Source: Ipomoea triloba (lineage: Eukaryota > Streptophyta > Magnoliopsida > Solanales > Convolvulaceae). From it: a stretch of DNA of 64,000 nt. Numbering within the stretch: position 1 is the stretch's first letter; every line of letters starts with the position of its first letter. Position numbers and translations under genes: made by a program. Below the pieces are notes generated by a model. The model was not told the origin of the DNA. It saw only the letters and a program-made list of their open reading frames with translations, and searched no databases. Below, piece after piece: positions 1 to 11,945 of this stretch. The DNA lies in contig NC_044922.1 in NCBI RefSeq assembly GCF_003576645.1, positions 12,492,191-12,556,190 of the forward strand, given 5' to 3'.

Positions 1-151
1 CAAGGTCAAGTCAGTTGCTCTTTACCTGATGCTAATGAAGATTTTGGAAATTGGCTTGCTGGTTGTTTTTCCGGAATCTGGTGAAGCTAGCTTTTTTTCT
101 TTTTTTTTTTGGATGTACAGGAAGGGCACAGCCCCAGAAAAAAGACAAAAG

Positions 152-3100
152 TTAGTCGCCTCGAAACCTCGGCAGCCCCACTTTATCGCAACGGATGCAC
201 TCAGCAAACTCTCCAGACGGGCATGTAGAAAACACAAAAATATCCCAACCATCACCGCAGTTTTTGGCTAACCAGTCTGCAGCTTGGTTTTGTTCTCTTA
301 GTACATGGTAGCATCTTACAGTCCAGTTCCTTCTCATCCAGCTTCTGCACTCAAGGATCATGTTGGACAAGGGTCCTCCTTCGATAACATTGGAATCAGG
401 ATTGTTGATCCACCGGGTCAGACTAGCCGAGTCACTTTGTATAATTATGTTGTCATATCCCAGTCTCCATGCCATTTTGAGGCCGTAAAGTAGAGCCCAG
501 GTCTCGGCCATATCCACACTGCATTCCCCCAGTTTCTTTTGGAACCCCTCAATCCAATCACCATTGTGATTTCTTATGACTCCTCCACAGCTAGCAATCT
601 TAGTACGTTTGTTCCAGCTACCATCCACATTAAGTGCAACCCACCCGAATTCCGGTTTCTCCCAGCAAAGGATATTTCTTGACGGCAAGGCACAGGGTTC
701 TCTTTGGATATTAGTGCCTTCCAACACAAGATGAATCTCCGAACTATATTTCCTGATCCAGGCTACTTTTTGGTTCTTGTGGGTTTTTTCCTTACGAAAC
801 ACATAAGCATTTCTCCATTTCCATATGTGCCAACAAATAATACTGACAGCTGCATTCCAATGGTGAAAGCCATACTTTCCTACTCTTACTCTAAGATTTT
901 TTTCCAACCAAGTATTCCAGCTCATAGTGAGCTCTCTATCGAAATGGTGAGGCGGCATGATGGCTTTCCATACCTCCGTGGCGGTGGGGCACTTCCTTAA
1001 AACGTGGTCGATGTCTTCTTTAGGATTACCACACAGTTGACATTCTTCAACCTCAGTCAGGTGTCTTCTCCTTCTTTCGTCATTGCACATGATTCGACCG
1101 TGCATCACCAGCCACATGAAGTACTTTATCCTATTGGGCAGTTTGATGTTCCAAATCATGTTCCAGTTGATCGTTGTTTGCTCCAAAGATTGGTATTTAG
1201 CTAGTGAATAGGCTGAGCTCACCGAGAATTCACCCAGGGGTGTTCCTTTCCACATAATGGAGTCATTGATGTTGGGATCCTTTGACAAAAAAACTCCCCT
1301 AATTTTATTAACCAGATGAGGAGGAAGAACTTGATTCAGCTTTTGAAGATTCCAACCTGATTCATTGTCCCAATAGTCCCTCACCATGGCTTCTTGTTCT
1401 TCTCTAGATATTTGACTGGTCGCCTCCCGGAGAAGCTCCCCTTCGACAAGCCAGTTTTGAGTCCAAAATCTTGTGTTTCGCCCGCTTCTAATGGCCGTTT
1501 GGATACCATTTTTCAAAATGGGAAGTGCGGCATTAATCCCTTTCCAGGTGTTCGAGCTTCTGGCAGCTGGGCTGATATTTTCCAAACTTGTTTGGTTCTT
1601 GGAATATTTAGCTTTTAGCACTTGAATCCAGGAAGAGTCTTCACCCTTAACAAATCGCCATCCAAGTTTGGCTAAAAAGGCTAGGTTCATTTCTCTCATG
1701 CTTCTTATTCCAAGACCTCCTGCTGATTTTTGTTTTGATATAATCTCCCACTTGACCAAATTACAACCTCTCTTATGCTCCGAGTTTCCCCAAATAAATT
1801 GCCTGATTTTCCTGTCAATGTTGTCACACATCATCTTGGGTATCAAGGCAGTCTGCATCGTGTAGTACGGGATGGAACTCAGCACCGCCTGTGCCAAGAT
1901 GTGCCTACCAGCCAGAGATAGGAACTTGGTTTTCCACCCTTCTAGCCTAGTATTAATTCTGTCTTCTAGGGCTCTAAAGGTGGCCCTAGTGACCCTACCG
2001 TGTAAGGAAGGAACCCCAAGGTATTTTCCAAGGTTGGTTGAGAGGGGTATTCCCATAGTCTCTGAGATGTTATCTGCAAGCACAGGATCAACATTAGAAG
2101 AAAAGAAGACCTGAGACTTAAGGTTGCTTACCTTTTGGCCCGAGCAGTTGCAGAAATTGTCTAAACAATTCATGATAACTTTAGCTTGTTCCAGGGATGC
2201 TTCTCCAAACATAACCATATCATCTGCAAAACATAAATGGGAAAGGAGAGGACCTTTTCGGGACACCCTCAATCCTTTCCATGAGCCTTCGCTGATAGCC
2301 TTGTTGATTAGATGGCATAATCTTTCAATGCAAAGCACAAAAAGATAGGGGGAGATAGGGTCTCCTTGACGAATTCCTCTACTAGGTTGAAAGAAATCCG
2401 ATTGCTCACCTTCCCAAAGGATGGAGAAACGGGAGGTTTTCACACATGTCATAATGTTGCGTATCCAATCGCTGCTAAATCCAACTTGGTAAACGGTATC
2501 TTGTATAAAATCCCAAGAAAGACGGTCATAAGCTTTCTCGAGATCTATTTTAACTAATAAATAACCTTTTTTGCCTTTGCAAGTTCTCATATAGTTAAGG
2601 ACCTCTTGATACAAAATGATGTTATCCGAGATCTGCCTTCCTGGCACAAAACTGCTTTGGAAAGGGCCAATCAGCTTTGGCATAATGCACTTTAACCTGT
2701 TGGACATGGTTTTGGTAATGATCTTGTAAGAGACATTACAAAGACTAATAGGACGAAATTGGGATGCAAGCTCTGGGATTTTCACCTTGGGGATTAAGGT
2801 GATACAAGTGTCAGTTTAAATTTTCGTCCATTTTACTGGTATGGAAAAAATTCAATGCTTGTCTGGAAACCGAGTTCCCCACCGAGGACCAGAAATTTTG
2901 GTAGAAAGCGGCGATGAATCCATCTGGTCCAGGAGCTTTAAAGGGGGCCATATCGAAAGTGGCCTTTTTAATATCTTCTTCAGTAAATGGTTTATTTAAG
3001 TTCAACCAATCTTCCTCCTCAAGAGTAGGAAAGCAACCTGGGATAGCCAATGATAGATCAGCTTCTCTATCCTTCACAAACAACCTTGTAAAATGATCCA

Positions 3101-4326
3101 CAATTATATTTTTTATTTCTTGTTTGTCTGCAACAAGGACTCCAGAGCTGTTTGTAATAGCGCCTATCTTGTGTCTTTTTCTGTCAGCAAGAACCGATGC
3201 ATGGTAGAATTTTGTGTTGCGGTCCCCAGAAGCTATCCACGTTTCTCTAGATTTTTGGAACCATTTTAGTTCCTCTTGGTCAAGCAAAGAATTGAGCTCT
3301 TTCTGAAGTTTCTTCTCCAGTCTGATGAGGCCACTTTCCTGTTTACTGTCAAGTCTCTTTTGAATACCCGCTAGGCGAGCCAAAATTCTATTTTTTTTTT
3401 TTGTTCAATGGATCCAAATACTTCTTTGTTCCAAGACTGTAGCAGTCTAGCCAAGTTTTCATTATTGTTCCTAAGGGGTTCATCCCTTTTCCAATTCTCT
3501 TTGACTAGCTTCTCAAAGTCTGGGTGAATTAGCCAAGGAGCCATGAACCTAAACTTTTTGGGGCCCTTGAAGTTGTTGTCATTAGAGAAAGAGACAAGAA
3601 TAGGGGCATGATCTGATCCAATGATAGGGAGATGCTCGACGTTAATGATATTCCATAAGGCTTGAAATTCTGTGTTGCAGACCGCTCTATCAAGTCTGGC
3701 CGCCTTGAAGGTATCCTGTGTATTCCCCCTATGCCAGGTGAATTTTGGTCCAGAGAATCCCATGTCCAACAATCCTTGATTAAACATCCAATTTTGGAAG
3801 CCAACACATCTTTGTTGTGAGAAATTTCTTGGACAGGAGACTTCTTCTTTATTAAGAACAGTCTCCAACAGATAACCAGGGGCCAACAAGCTTTTTCCAG
3901 AGATTTCTCCTAAGATAGTGTGAGGGGCTACCATACACCGTACCGTACCACAGAGATATTCCAAGTTTCACCACTATTTTCCTTAACCTGAGCCAAGAGG
4001 AATTGGGGATTAGTATATAGAATATCAAGAGATATAGGGTCGTTCCAGAGGAGCCAAATTCCTCCACTGAAACCATAAGCCTCAATTCTAATCCAATTAT
4101 CAAATTTCAAATTCTTGCAGATGGAGTCCGCAGAGGCCCCAGAAACCTTTGGCTCTAACAGGCCCAGAATTTGCGGCTTATATTTAAAAATCAAGTGCTT
4201 TAGATACAGGAGTCCCTCAGCTCTCTTGAGGCAGCTCCTTGATAGTTCCAAAAAATACTGATCATTCAGAAACAAACACAACAAAAGGCAAGAGAAAAAG
4301 AAAAGACAAAACAGGGAAGAACACAC
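152..4326 (-). pseudogene. LINE ORF2: endonuclease / reverse transcriptase / RNase H, frameshifted
   Basis: Three frames must be linked. The 4326-3371 part is an exonuclease-endonuclease-phosphatase domain: it carries a GFSGPKFTW segment, an LDR and the catalytic SDHAP motif, and is split by a frameshift near 3950. The 3383-2811 part is the linker up to the RT fingers (APFKAPGPDG motif). The 2785-152 part, 877 codons, holds the RT palm (KIDLEKAYDRL near residue 80, FADD at 186-189), a zinc-binding zf-RVT-like region (about 520-620) and an RNase H domain (about 714-877) in which all four acidic residues D721, E761, D785 and D837 appear present. The join at about 2811-2818 is a one-base shift. 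No ATG belongs to the 877-codon frame's true start. Encoded function in an intact relative: target-primed reverse transcription. Confidence 0.88.
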
Positions 4327-4544
4327 CCAAACCTCCTGGTCTGGTCTAAACCAGAATCATCATCCAGATCAACAAGCACTTCTTCCTCCATAATATCACC
4401 CGGATCTCTCTCGAGAGGAGGGTCATTGGGGTGGTTGGTGAAATTCATTTTGTGTTCTTTCAAAAAATCGGTTCTTCATCAATAATTTTGTAGGTTGTAA
4501 TATTTTCTCCTCCTCTAGAGCCCCTAACCACAGTATGTTCTGAT

Positions 4545-5720
4545 TCAGCCGCTGCTTGTCTGCTTGTCATTCTCACTCGTTTCTCCTCTAGCTTTTCTTC
4601 TCAAATCTGCACTTTTAATTTTTTCTGGTCTAGAGACATTTTCCGTCTCTAATGGGTTGTTCAGCTGGTTTCTTGCCTTTATCTCTTGAGCTCCTATGAC
4701 TGTGTAGTTCCTTGGATGAGGTGGGTCCAGAACTATTTTCAATCCCAACTTCCATATTCTCTTCAGGTTCCTCAAGTCCATCCAACACACTAAATTAAAT
4801 CTAGAATTTTGGTTGATTGTAGTTATCTTTACCATTCAGTATATGCTTTTCAGAAGTGCTGTTCCCACGAAAGCCATTGTCTTGGTTTCTGTGTCCTGCT
4901 TTCCGCGCATGCTGCCTATCCTTTTTTTTTGCAAGCATCCAAGGTCCATACCCTTCTATCACCACTGGTCTTATGATCGTTTCCTTACTTGCCTTGGGGT
5001 TCGTGTTTGTAACATTGGTAACTGAACTTTCCCCAGTTGGATTGGGGCCGGAAAAGTGATTGTTCCGGTCGTCAACCCCGGAGGTGTCTTGGTCACTCAG
5101 TATAGCAAAGGCATGCATAGTCTGAAACAGATGATGAGAACCTCACTAGGAAATAATCATTTTCTAGAGCCACAAGATCAGAGTGGGCTTTAATTTTCCA
5201 CATAGATAGTTGTATATAGCCTACTGTTCGATCTTCCCCAGAGTTTGACGATTAATGACTGTATCCAAGGCATTCTCAGTTTGGATTTCTCTTCTCTTGT
5301 CAAGCATATGGTAGCTAGGGCAGTCTTTGTCGTCTTCATCCTCATCAGACTCATAGAGTTGTGGATTATCAATCCCAAGAGGAGAAACTCAACACACCTT
5401 GAAGGACCTGCTAGTTTCTCTCTATATGAGATCTTTTCCCCTTCGGCTGTGGTGACCATTGGAGTCGAGTCAGTACAGAGTTTTGGTCCTTCGAAACAGG
5501 TTCAGGGGTAATCAGTTGCTCTTCGATCGGATGTATCCTTAGTGATGGTCAGGGAAGATTCTGAAACCGTTTCCATGGGAACTTCTCACTCTTCGTGCTC
5601 TCCTATTTTGGATTTCTTAACACTTCTTTCCATGAGATCATCGTCCTAACTCCTAAATGGATTGCCAGAGGAAGAACCAGAGACAGTTTCCATCGCATGC
5701 GCACTGTTCACTCTCGAACT
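4545..5720 (-). pseudogene. LINE ORF1 (gag-like) remnant
   Basis: Reading frames 5459-5190 (contains an EKISYREKLAG-type stretch typical of the start of plant LINE ORF1) and 5118-4801 (contains GYGPWMLAKKKDRQ, a block just before the zinc knuckle in many plant LINE ORF1 proteins) are in different frames and interrupted by stops. They lie directly 5' of the endonuclease of the same element. The nucleic-acid-binding role is inferred from family knowledge. I did not see a clean CCHC knuckle. Confidence 0.7.
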
Positions 5721-5725
5721 CTCTT

Positions 5726-7121
5726 TTGGTGTGGTAATTAAAGACAGCCAAGAATGGTCCAATTAGATGCTCATTTAGTTGAGGCTGTTGCTATTAAGGA
5801 AGCTCTCTTTTGGGCCAAAGATAGAGGCTTTTGGAAGATGGTGGTTTATTCTGATTGCTCAACAGTTCACCGTCGTATCAATCTTTTGCCGGGTGTGTTA
5901 TTAGTGAATACAGTGAGTATAAACGACACTTTGACTCAGTGTCTATTCAGTTTATTTCGAGATCAGTGGATAAGTCTGCCAATACTTAGCTCTCTTTTGG
6001 GCCAAAGATAGAGGCTTTTGGAAGATGGTGGTTTATTCTGATTGCTCAACAGTTCACCGTCGTATCAATCTTTTGCCGGGTGTGTTATTAGTGAATACAG
6101 TGAGTATAAACGACACTTTGACTCAGTGTCTATTCAGTTTATTTCGAGATCAGTGGATAAGTCTGCCAATACTTAGCTCTCTTTTGGGCCAAAGATAGAG
6201 GCTTTTGGAAGATGGTGGTTTATTCTGATTGCTCAACGGTTCACCGTCGTATCAATCTTTTGCCGGGTGTGTTATTAGTGAATACAGTGAGTATAAACGA
6301 CACTTTGACTCAGTGTCTATTCAGTTTATTTCGAGATCAGTGGATAAGTCTGCCAATACTTAGCTCTCTTTTGGGCCAAAGATAGAGGCTTTTGGAAGAT
6401 GGTGGTTTATTCTGATTGCTCAACGGTTCACCGTCGTATCAATCTTTTGCCGGGTGTGTTATTAGTGAATACAGTGAGTATAAACGACACTTTGACTCAG
6501 TGTCTATTCAGTTTATTTCGAGATCAGTGGATAAGTCTGCCAATACTTAGCTCTCTTTTGGGCCAAAGATAGAGGCTTTTGGAAGATGGTGGTTTATTCT
6601 GATTGCTCAACGGTTCACCGTCGTATCAATCTTTTGCCGGGTGTGTTATTAGTGAATACAGTGAGTATAAACGACACTTTGACTCAGTGTCTATTCAGTT
6701 TATTTCGAGATCAGTGGATAAGTCTGCCAATACTTAGCTCTCTTTTGGGCCAAAGATAGAGGCTTTTGGAAGATGGTGGTTTATTCTGATTGCTCAACGG
6801 TTCACCGTCGTATCAATCTTTTGCCGGGTGTGTTATTAGTGAATACAGTGAGTATAAACGACACTTTGACTCAGTGTCTATTCAGTTTATTTCGAGTAAA
6901 CGACACTTTGACTCAGTGTCTATTCAGTTTATTTCGAGATCAGTGGATAAGTCTGCCAATACTTTTCAGTTTATTTCGAGATCAGTGGATAAGTCTGCCA
7001 ATACTTTAGCAAGGGCTTCTCGTTCTCAACCTGGGCCTTCCGTTTGGTTATTTTCTATTCGGTCTTGTATTGAACTCTTGATTTAATTATAATCTAAGTT
7101 TTGTTTTCAAAAAAAAAAAAC
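5726..7121 (+). mobile_element. LINE 3' fragment: RNase H tail with poly-A, internally amplified
   Basis: Plus-strand RNase H fragment. It begins near 5730 with a GVVIKDSQEW stretch, continues at 5755-5990 (HLVEAVAIKEALFWAKDRG, YSDCSTVHRRI: conserved E and D of RNase H) and ends at 6990-7084 with a SANTLARASRSQ segment, a stop and a poly-A run at 7110-7121. Between these the central part is tandemly repeated (listed separately). Sequence between GVVIKDSQEW and HLVEA has been lost compared with a normal RNase H. It is oriented opposite to the LINE at 92-5725, giving a head-to-head pair. Confidence 0.85.
5801..7004 (+). repeat. 187-bp tandem array (about six units) of LINE RNase H sequence
   Basis: Units begin with AGCTCTCTTTTGGGCCAAAG at 5801, 5988, 6175, 6362, 6549 and 6736, exactly 187 bp apart. 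The units are almost identical. Units 1-2 have CAACAGTTCACC where units 3-6 have CAACGGTTCACC, so the array grew by at least two duplication steps. 187 is not a multiple of three, so the frame shifts with every unit. The last unit contains two shorter nested duplications (around 6896-6925 and 6925-7004). Confidence 0.97.
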
Positions 7122-7435
7122 CATTAATTGGCAAAATAATGAAAATACATTAATACGAATTAGGGATGATGGTTGGATTTTAACTATTTATATTTGAGAA
7201 GGAAAAATATACAAAATTCTTTAAATTAAAAAGTCAACAAAAATTCATAACTTTTTGAATACGACTTTTTAAAATTCTTAATCGACCACCCGATTTTTAA
7301 AGATTTAAACTATTTAAAAATCTTGATTGAATACCTCATGACTTTTAAAGACTTACTAAAAGTTTGAATGTAATACTTCTAAACTTTTAAAGTTTATAAA
7401 AGTATGTATTTAAAAATCTATAAAAATCAGGATTA
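7122..7435. other. Non-coding AT-rich spacer
   Basis: No gene seen. A short stretch near 7169-7220 resembles the inner arm of the long-TIR element at 39009-40618 (around 40255-40310), so it may be an old fragment of that family. Confidence 0.5.
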
Positions 7436-7556
7436 TAGATCAAAGTCATAAGACCGATACCAATGTTTACATATCCCAACATTTAAAGATCGAGAACAAA
7501 CTTTCGAATAGTTCCTTTGCGCTGGAGAAGAATTTTGTTGATTACACATCTGTATG
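7436..7556 (-). pseudogene. FBD-type F-box gene fragment
   Basis: About 120 bp, read on the minus strand, matching the segment of the FBD-type genes that follows the F-box (compare 14031-14150 and 20080-20200: the region encoding VINKVLLLH..GTIRKFV and YDFDQW). No F-box and no LRR part remain. It sits directly downstream of FBA copy 1, as FBD copy b sits next to FBA copy 2, which suggests that an FBD+FBA pair was duplicated as a unit. Confidence 0.75.
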
Positions 7557-7967
7557 GTTATTATTTAGATTTCATTATATTTAATATCCTTGCCTTAGCT
7601 TACACTTACAGTGGTGATAATTAATTTCCATAATTCATTTTTGCATTCATCAGAGTTATGTTACAAGAACAAGAAATATTAAAAAAAAAAAAAAGAGTAT
7701 CAAATAGGTCACAACTTTTCATTTGGCAAGGAAATTAAATAACACAATAAACAATAATATAAAATTAAGATAAATTAATAAATGCATTTTGATAAAAGTA
7801 ATACAAGATGGGCAGATTATGAAAATAAACTAAATATTCTAATTCATTCAGACTTAATAATATACTTCAATTTCCCTTTGGCTTTGGCTAACATACACGT
7901 ACGGAAGCTTCCAATTCATTCTAAAAAATATGCTTTAGCTTAACTCCAATCCGATCCATCTTCTAAT
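7557..7967 (-). repeat. Duplicated 3' flank of an F-box gene (inverted copy at 44913-45320)
   Basis: On the minus strand this is the 3' UTR and downstream flank of FBA copy 1. It matches, in inverted orientation, the flank of FBA copy 3 through landmarks such as the ACACGTACGGAAGCTTCC region, the TTTTGATAAAAGTAATACAAG region and the homopurine run. There is no coding content. Confidence 0.85.
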
Positions 7968-9391
7968 TCATTTGGAAAAATATACTTTCTCTTCGATAAC
8001 ATGCACAATAATCCTTCTCAAATTTTCAAAAGGTGAAAAATCATTAATCTCTAACCTTCTCCATAATTGTGTTCTACATGCATAAATTAAAATTGTAGGA
8101 TGTATATTCCCAATTCGCATCAAGAACACAATTTCTCCAATACTAATGATTTCAGCCTGTTCCGATGTAAGAGGAACCTCATGTTTGTCCCACCTCGGTC
8201 CCATTGATTCATCCAAAGTACAAACAAATATTCGTGTTCTTGCTTTTACATCAACAAAAATATAAGCTAGTTGACCATTTAATTTCACCCATGATGAATG
8301 ATACGTGGTCCCCGAAAAATCTGAGTGTTGGAATATATAGGGAAAAGGTATCATCCTAATTAAATTCTCCGTTCCAATATCAAACACAGCTATTTCTTGT
8401 TCATCCCGGAAATTTATCTTAAAGTATATCAAATAGATAATATCATCAATCTGAACACTAGTAATGGGCTTGCGAGGGAGGAATGAGTTTTTTGTAGTCA
8501 CCGCCCTTCATGATTCATCCACCCCAAGAGTTAAAACCTTCAACACGCCCTGATAATAGTGGCGGGTATTATTAATGTATAATTCTGACTTAAAAACCTT
8601 GTACCTTTTTGACACCGAATCAAAACCCAGGGCTGCACCAGGAATCATTATTGTCCACAGGTCCCTACACTCTGGCTCTGGGTCCACAAATAATGTTTGG
8701 GGAAGAGAAATGTGTTGTCTTGTACTAAGGTCCAAGATACTGGTCTCTCCATTTGTGTTGAACAGACAAAGCTTGCCATCTGCAAAGCTTGAACCCATTA
8801 TCAGTCGTTTAAAACGCTGCAATTCATGTGCTGAGCATTCGACACTGCTGGGTTTGAGCCATCTACGGTTCTCTTCAGTAGTGTAGCCCACAGTGTACAG
8901 ATTCGTGGATGAAACCCAGAAGAGGATTCTAAACGCGAAGTGCGGCCGAGGGATGAAAGAATGGAAGAATTTAGGGTGTGTTTGGTTGGTGGGTTTAGGC
9001 ATAAAGGTATGAGTATCAAAGTGATTGTTAGTGTTTGGTTGATAGGCTTTGAGAATACTATTATGGGTTTGGAATACCCCATTAATGAGAAAACACATAC
9101 CCTTATTAAATAAGGGTTTCATTTCCCTTCCTCCTTTCTTCCCCAACTATTAATAGTCATTCTCATTCCACCCAACTACCAAACATGCTAAATACTTTCA
9201 CCAAAACCTATTACCCTTATCAAGTATTTGATACCCATTCCGATTCCGATTCCCATGTGCGAACCAAACGCACCGTTAGAAGTGCACCAGAAAGAAAGTG
9301 CAGATTTGGGAGGAAGTGTGTTGAGAATTTTGAGAATTATCTCTTGGGGAAGAGAAGCTATGGAAGTAGCAGGAGTTGATGAATCGTCCAT
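7968..9391 (-). pseudogene. F-box protein with F-box-associated domain, copy 1 (MITE-disrupted)
   Basis: Member of the FBA-type F-box family. Intact relatives are substrate receptors of SCF ubiquitin ligases (F-box binds SKP1/ASK; the C-terminal domain recruits a substrate). The start is ATG at 9391 (MDDSSTPATS), followed by an F-box (SLPQEIILKILNTLPPKS). The reading frame is then cut by a 302-bp MITE (8974-9275), resumes as FFHSFIPRPHFAF through the associated domain, meets a premature TGA around 8508-8510 where copy 2 has Trp (VDES* versus VDESW), and continues open to 7968. Two independent lesions make this a pseudogene. Paralogs: 14315-15364 and 43747-44912. No substrate can be inferred. 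Confidence 0.88.
8974..9275. mobile_element. PIF/Harbinger-type MITE inserted in F-box copy 1
   Basis: 302 bp. Terminal inverted repeats: GGGTGTGTTTGGTT at the left and the reverse complement of CGGTGCGTTTGGTT at the right. The flanking trinucleotide TTA (8971-8973 and 9276-9278) is the target-site duplication. The empty site is preserved in copy 2 (around 15245), where the sequence reads straight through with one TTA. TTA duplications with such ends are typical of PIF/Harbinger MITEs. Confidence 0.9.
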
Positions 9392-10540
9392 CTTCTTCAA
9401 TTCTTTTGATCTTCTAGATATCTGTAAATTCGATCAATTCAAGAATATATGCTAATTAGGGTTTTGTAACTTATATGCTAGCACGGTAGTACATGGTTAG
9501 ATTAGATATCAATCTTATGATGTTTATATTAGGACTCTTGTATTTTAACTCACACTAGACTTCATTATCGCATCATCTTCGAACAAAGTAGTTAAAAACT
9601 TATTAGATCCACAAATATTGAACTACAAAGTATATATGCTATGCAGCCACTGTCCCCCACTGCCCCCACTCACCCCACTCTCATTCCATATATAGCCTTG
9701 TATGTATATATATGTATATATAGTACATGTTTTAGATATAAATATATGAAAACAGATAATATAAACAATTCATTAGCTAGACAAGATGGTAATGTTACAT
9801 TTTGCCTTACTAAAAGTCATGTGTTTGAATCTTGTGGGCAGCACAACACAATTTTTATAGCCTTAACCTTTTTTAAGATGAAAGGTTAAGGGTTATTGAT
9901 TTTTTAATATATATATATAATTTTTTTATATTAATATTAGTAATAAGATATGTAATTTATAATGTGTTTTCTATTTGAATTAATTTATTTTGGATACTAC
10001 TTTGTAACAGAGTGAATAGTATTTGAATTAATTTATCAAATTAATTATGTTTCATATTTTGTTATGAATATTTTTATAAAATTCTGATGTGTTTTATTTA
10101 TGGCATATATTCAACAATATTTATGATTATATTTCTTAAGTATTTATTATTTTTTTTAAATATCTATTTTATTTTAATACTTCGACCCCGCTAGAAGAAA
10201 TTTCTGGCTCCATCCCTGATGATATGAACATACTAAACATGGATCTACTATTTAAATGATGACTTAAAGTTGTTTCGATTATGGTATATTTACGAGTTTA
10301 AAAAACATTTAGAAACATATGTAAAGTTAAGAGTTTTCCAAACAACGATTTATTATTTATGATAACAAACAAAAGTTTACAATACAACCAAAGTAAATTT
10401 TGAAACAAAACTCGGATATCTATACAACATTTTAAAATAAGAATGCTTTTGCATACAAGGAAAAATATGATATGATATTTATCTATATTTATTATAATAA
10501 CAAAAATATTATTAACGTCTCTTTGTATACATTTATATAG
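9392..10540. other. AT-rich intergenic spacer with a SINE-like tract
   Basis: Upstream of FBA copy 1 the sequence 9400-9550 is shared with the 5' flank of copy 2 (15365-15540). Around 9775-9850 a tRNA-like tract (GTCATGTGTTTGAATCTTGT, B-box-like) suggests a decayed SINE on the plus strand. 10385-10460 matches 43225-43285 in inverted orientation. No gene seen. Confidence 0.6.
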
Positions 10541-10548
10541 ACGCTAGT

Positions 10549-10790
10549 TATACATTGCGCAACTAACCTAATGTCCAATGTGAAAAAATAAAATAAATAG
10601 ATAATTAATATAATTTTTAAATGTGTAATTATTCAACGTAAAATAGAATTGATTGTTAGTTTTTAAGGCACACTAGAATTCTTTCTCCATCTCTCAATAT
10701 TATTAGGAGTATTGTCATATATCATTCCTATCTTGACTGGGATTCTTTGTATCATTAAATATAATTTCTTCATCATGTACTTTGATAGTA
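10549..10790 (-). repeat. Dispersed repeat with Helitron-like 3' end (inverted copy at 42690-42960)
   Basis: Read on the minus strand it ends with TTGCGCAATG, a short spacer and CTAG, the pattern of Helitron 3' termini (hairpin, then CTRR). It is highly similar to 42690-42960 on the plus strand. The 5' end was not found. Confidence 0.6.
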
Positions 10791-10987
10791 TGTTCGGAAA
10801 ATTAGGAAATATTGAAATTTGGAGATCTTAAATCAAGCTGAACACCAAACCGAATTAAAATCGAGCCGAACTCTAATGTTAAATCGAATGGTTTAATTTT
10901 TCTAAAATCGAAAAAACTAAACCGAATACCGAAAATGCCTAGCCCCCAGTTGTTATGGTGTTTGAGCGGAGGAAGCCTATTTGTGTT

Positions 10988-11407
10988 TGAGAGCATCCTT
11001 ATCAATGGGGTTATTTCACAGTTTTTTAGAAGTTTTTGTAAGTATGATTAGGAAAGAGAAAGTGGGAAGGGCCTGGAGAGAAATAGAGAAAAAAAAAAGA
11101 ATTCTGAAAATTTTAAAAAAAAAATAAATAAAAAGTAAGTTCAAAGTCAAAGTGGCCGCCAGCTGGCGGCCACTCTAACTCGCCCCAGCAGGCGTGTGCG
11201 CGTGGGAAGCACGCGCCCGCTGGGGCGGCAGTGAGCGCCTGCATCTCTCTTTTTTTTTTCTTTTTCTTTTTTTTTTTTTACAATAACTTGGCATTTGCAG
11301 GAAGAACAATGCATTAATTATCCCCTTCCTACATCAGTTTCAAAACTAAAAATTAGATCATTCTCTGCCATTATCCACTCAATATCCATTGATATGGATG
11401 CCCTGAG
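10988..11407. mobile_element. MITE with internal GC-rich hairpins
   Basis: The ends GAGCATCCTTATCAATGG and, inverted, GGGCATCCATATCAATGG form terminal inverted repeats of the widespread GAGCATCC... class of dicot MITEs. The interior carries two GC-rich palindromes: GTGGCCGCC/GGCGGCCAC (about 11152-11173) and CGCCCCAGC/GCTGGGGCG (about 11181-11227). It is flanked by imperfect direct repeats of about 28 bp (AGCGGAGGAAGCCTA-type at 10961 and 11405). Confidence 0.75.
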
Positions 11408-11894
11408 CGGAGGGAGCCTAAATTGTGTTAGAGTGAAGGAGATACAATTCCTCAAGAATCTAGGCAAGTGAAATGAATTTGAAAATGAGTGTGGCAAATA
11501 TTTATCTCCACACCTAATCTTTGGTTATTGGCTCGAGTAACATATGCACCTATCAATCAATCATGTCATATTGATTAATTGATACATAATTCTGAAAGTA
11601 ATTTTTTTTTTAAAGAAAAGATTGTAAATTTGATTGAAATGAATTTGAATCTAAATAATCTAATTGATGGATAGCACCATGTATGTCTTGCTGCTAGTTG
11701 CACGAAACAAGTTCTCCATGGTGCCAAAATGTTCATTTTAGACTAAATAATACGAAATTTTGCTTGGCCACCATAGCTTCGAGCTTTACATTTTAATTGA
11801 CTTTTCTAGTCTCAACTTCATTGGGCTTGACCATTTAAGTAACAATTCAATTTCTTTTTAAATCATTTTTTATCAGAGGAAGAAGAATTTGGTG

Positions 11895-11945
<51 letters not shown>

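Larger units (their letters stand above)
92..5725 (-). mobile_element. LINE (L1-type non-LTR retrotransposon), nearly full length, decayed
   Basis: A plant L1-type LINE read on the minus strand. In element order it has ORF1 remnants (5720-4545), an AP-endonuclease (4326-3371), reverse transcriptase, a zf-RVT-like segment and a C-terminal RNase H (2811-152), then a 3' tail seen as a T-rich run at 92-110 on the plus strand (its poly-A). The coding frame is broken at several points, so it is a dead copy. The 5' limit is approximate: around 5725 the sequence passes into a plus-strand RNase H fragment of another LINE. I could not identify a convincing target-site duplication. Confidence 0.88.

Noticed and set aside
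704..1618. Plus-strand open frames of 60-98 codons within the LINE
   Set aside because: Antisense shadows of the 877-codon RT-RNase H frame.
10140..10215. Tract CTTCGACCCCGCTAGAAG...TGGCTCCATCCCTGA as a possible transposon end
   Set aside because: Resembles a common dicot repeat end, but I found no partner end or target duplication nearby.
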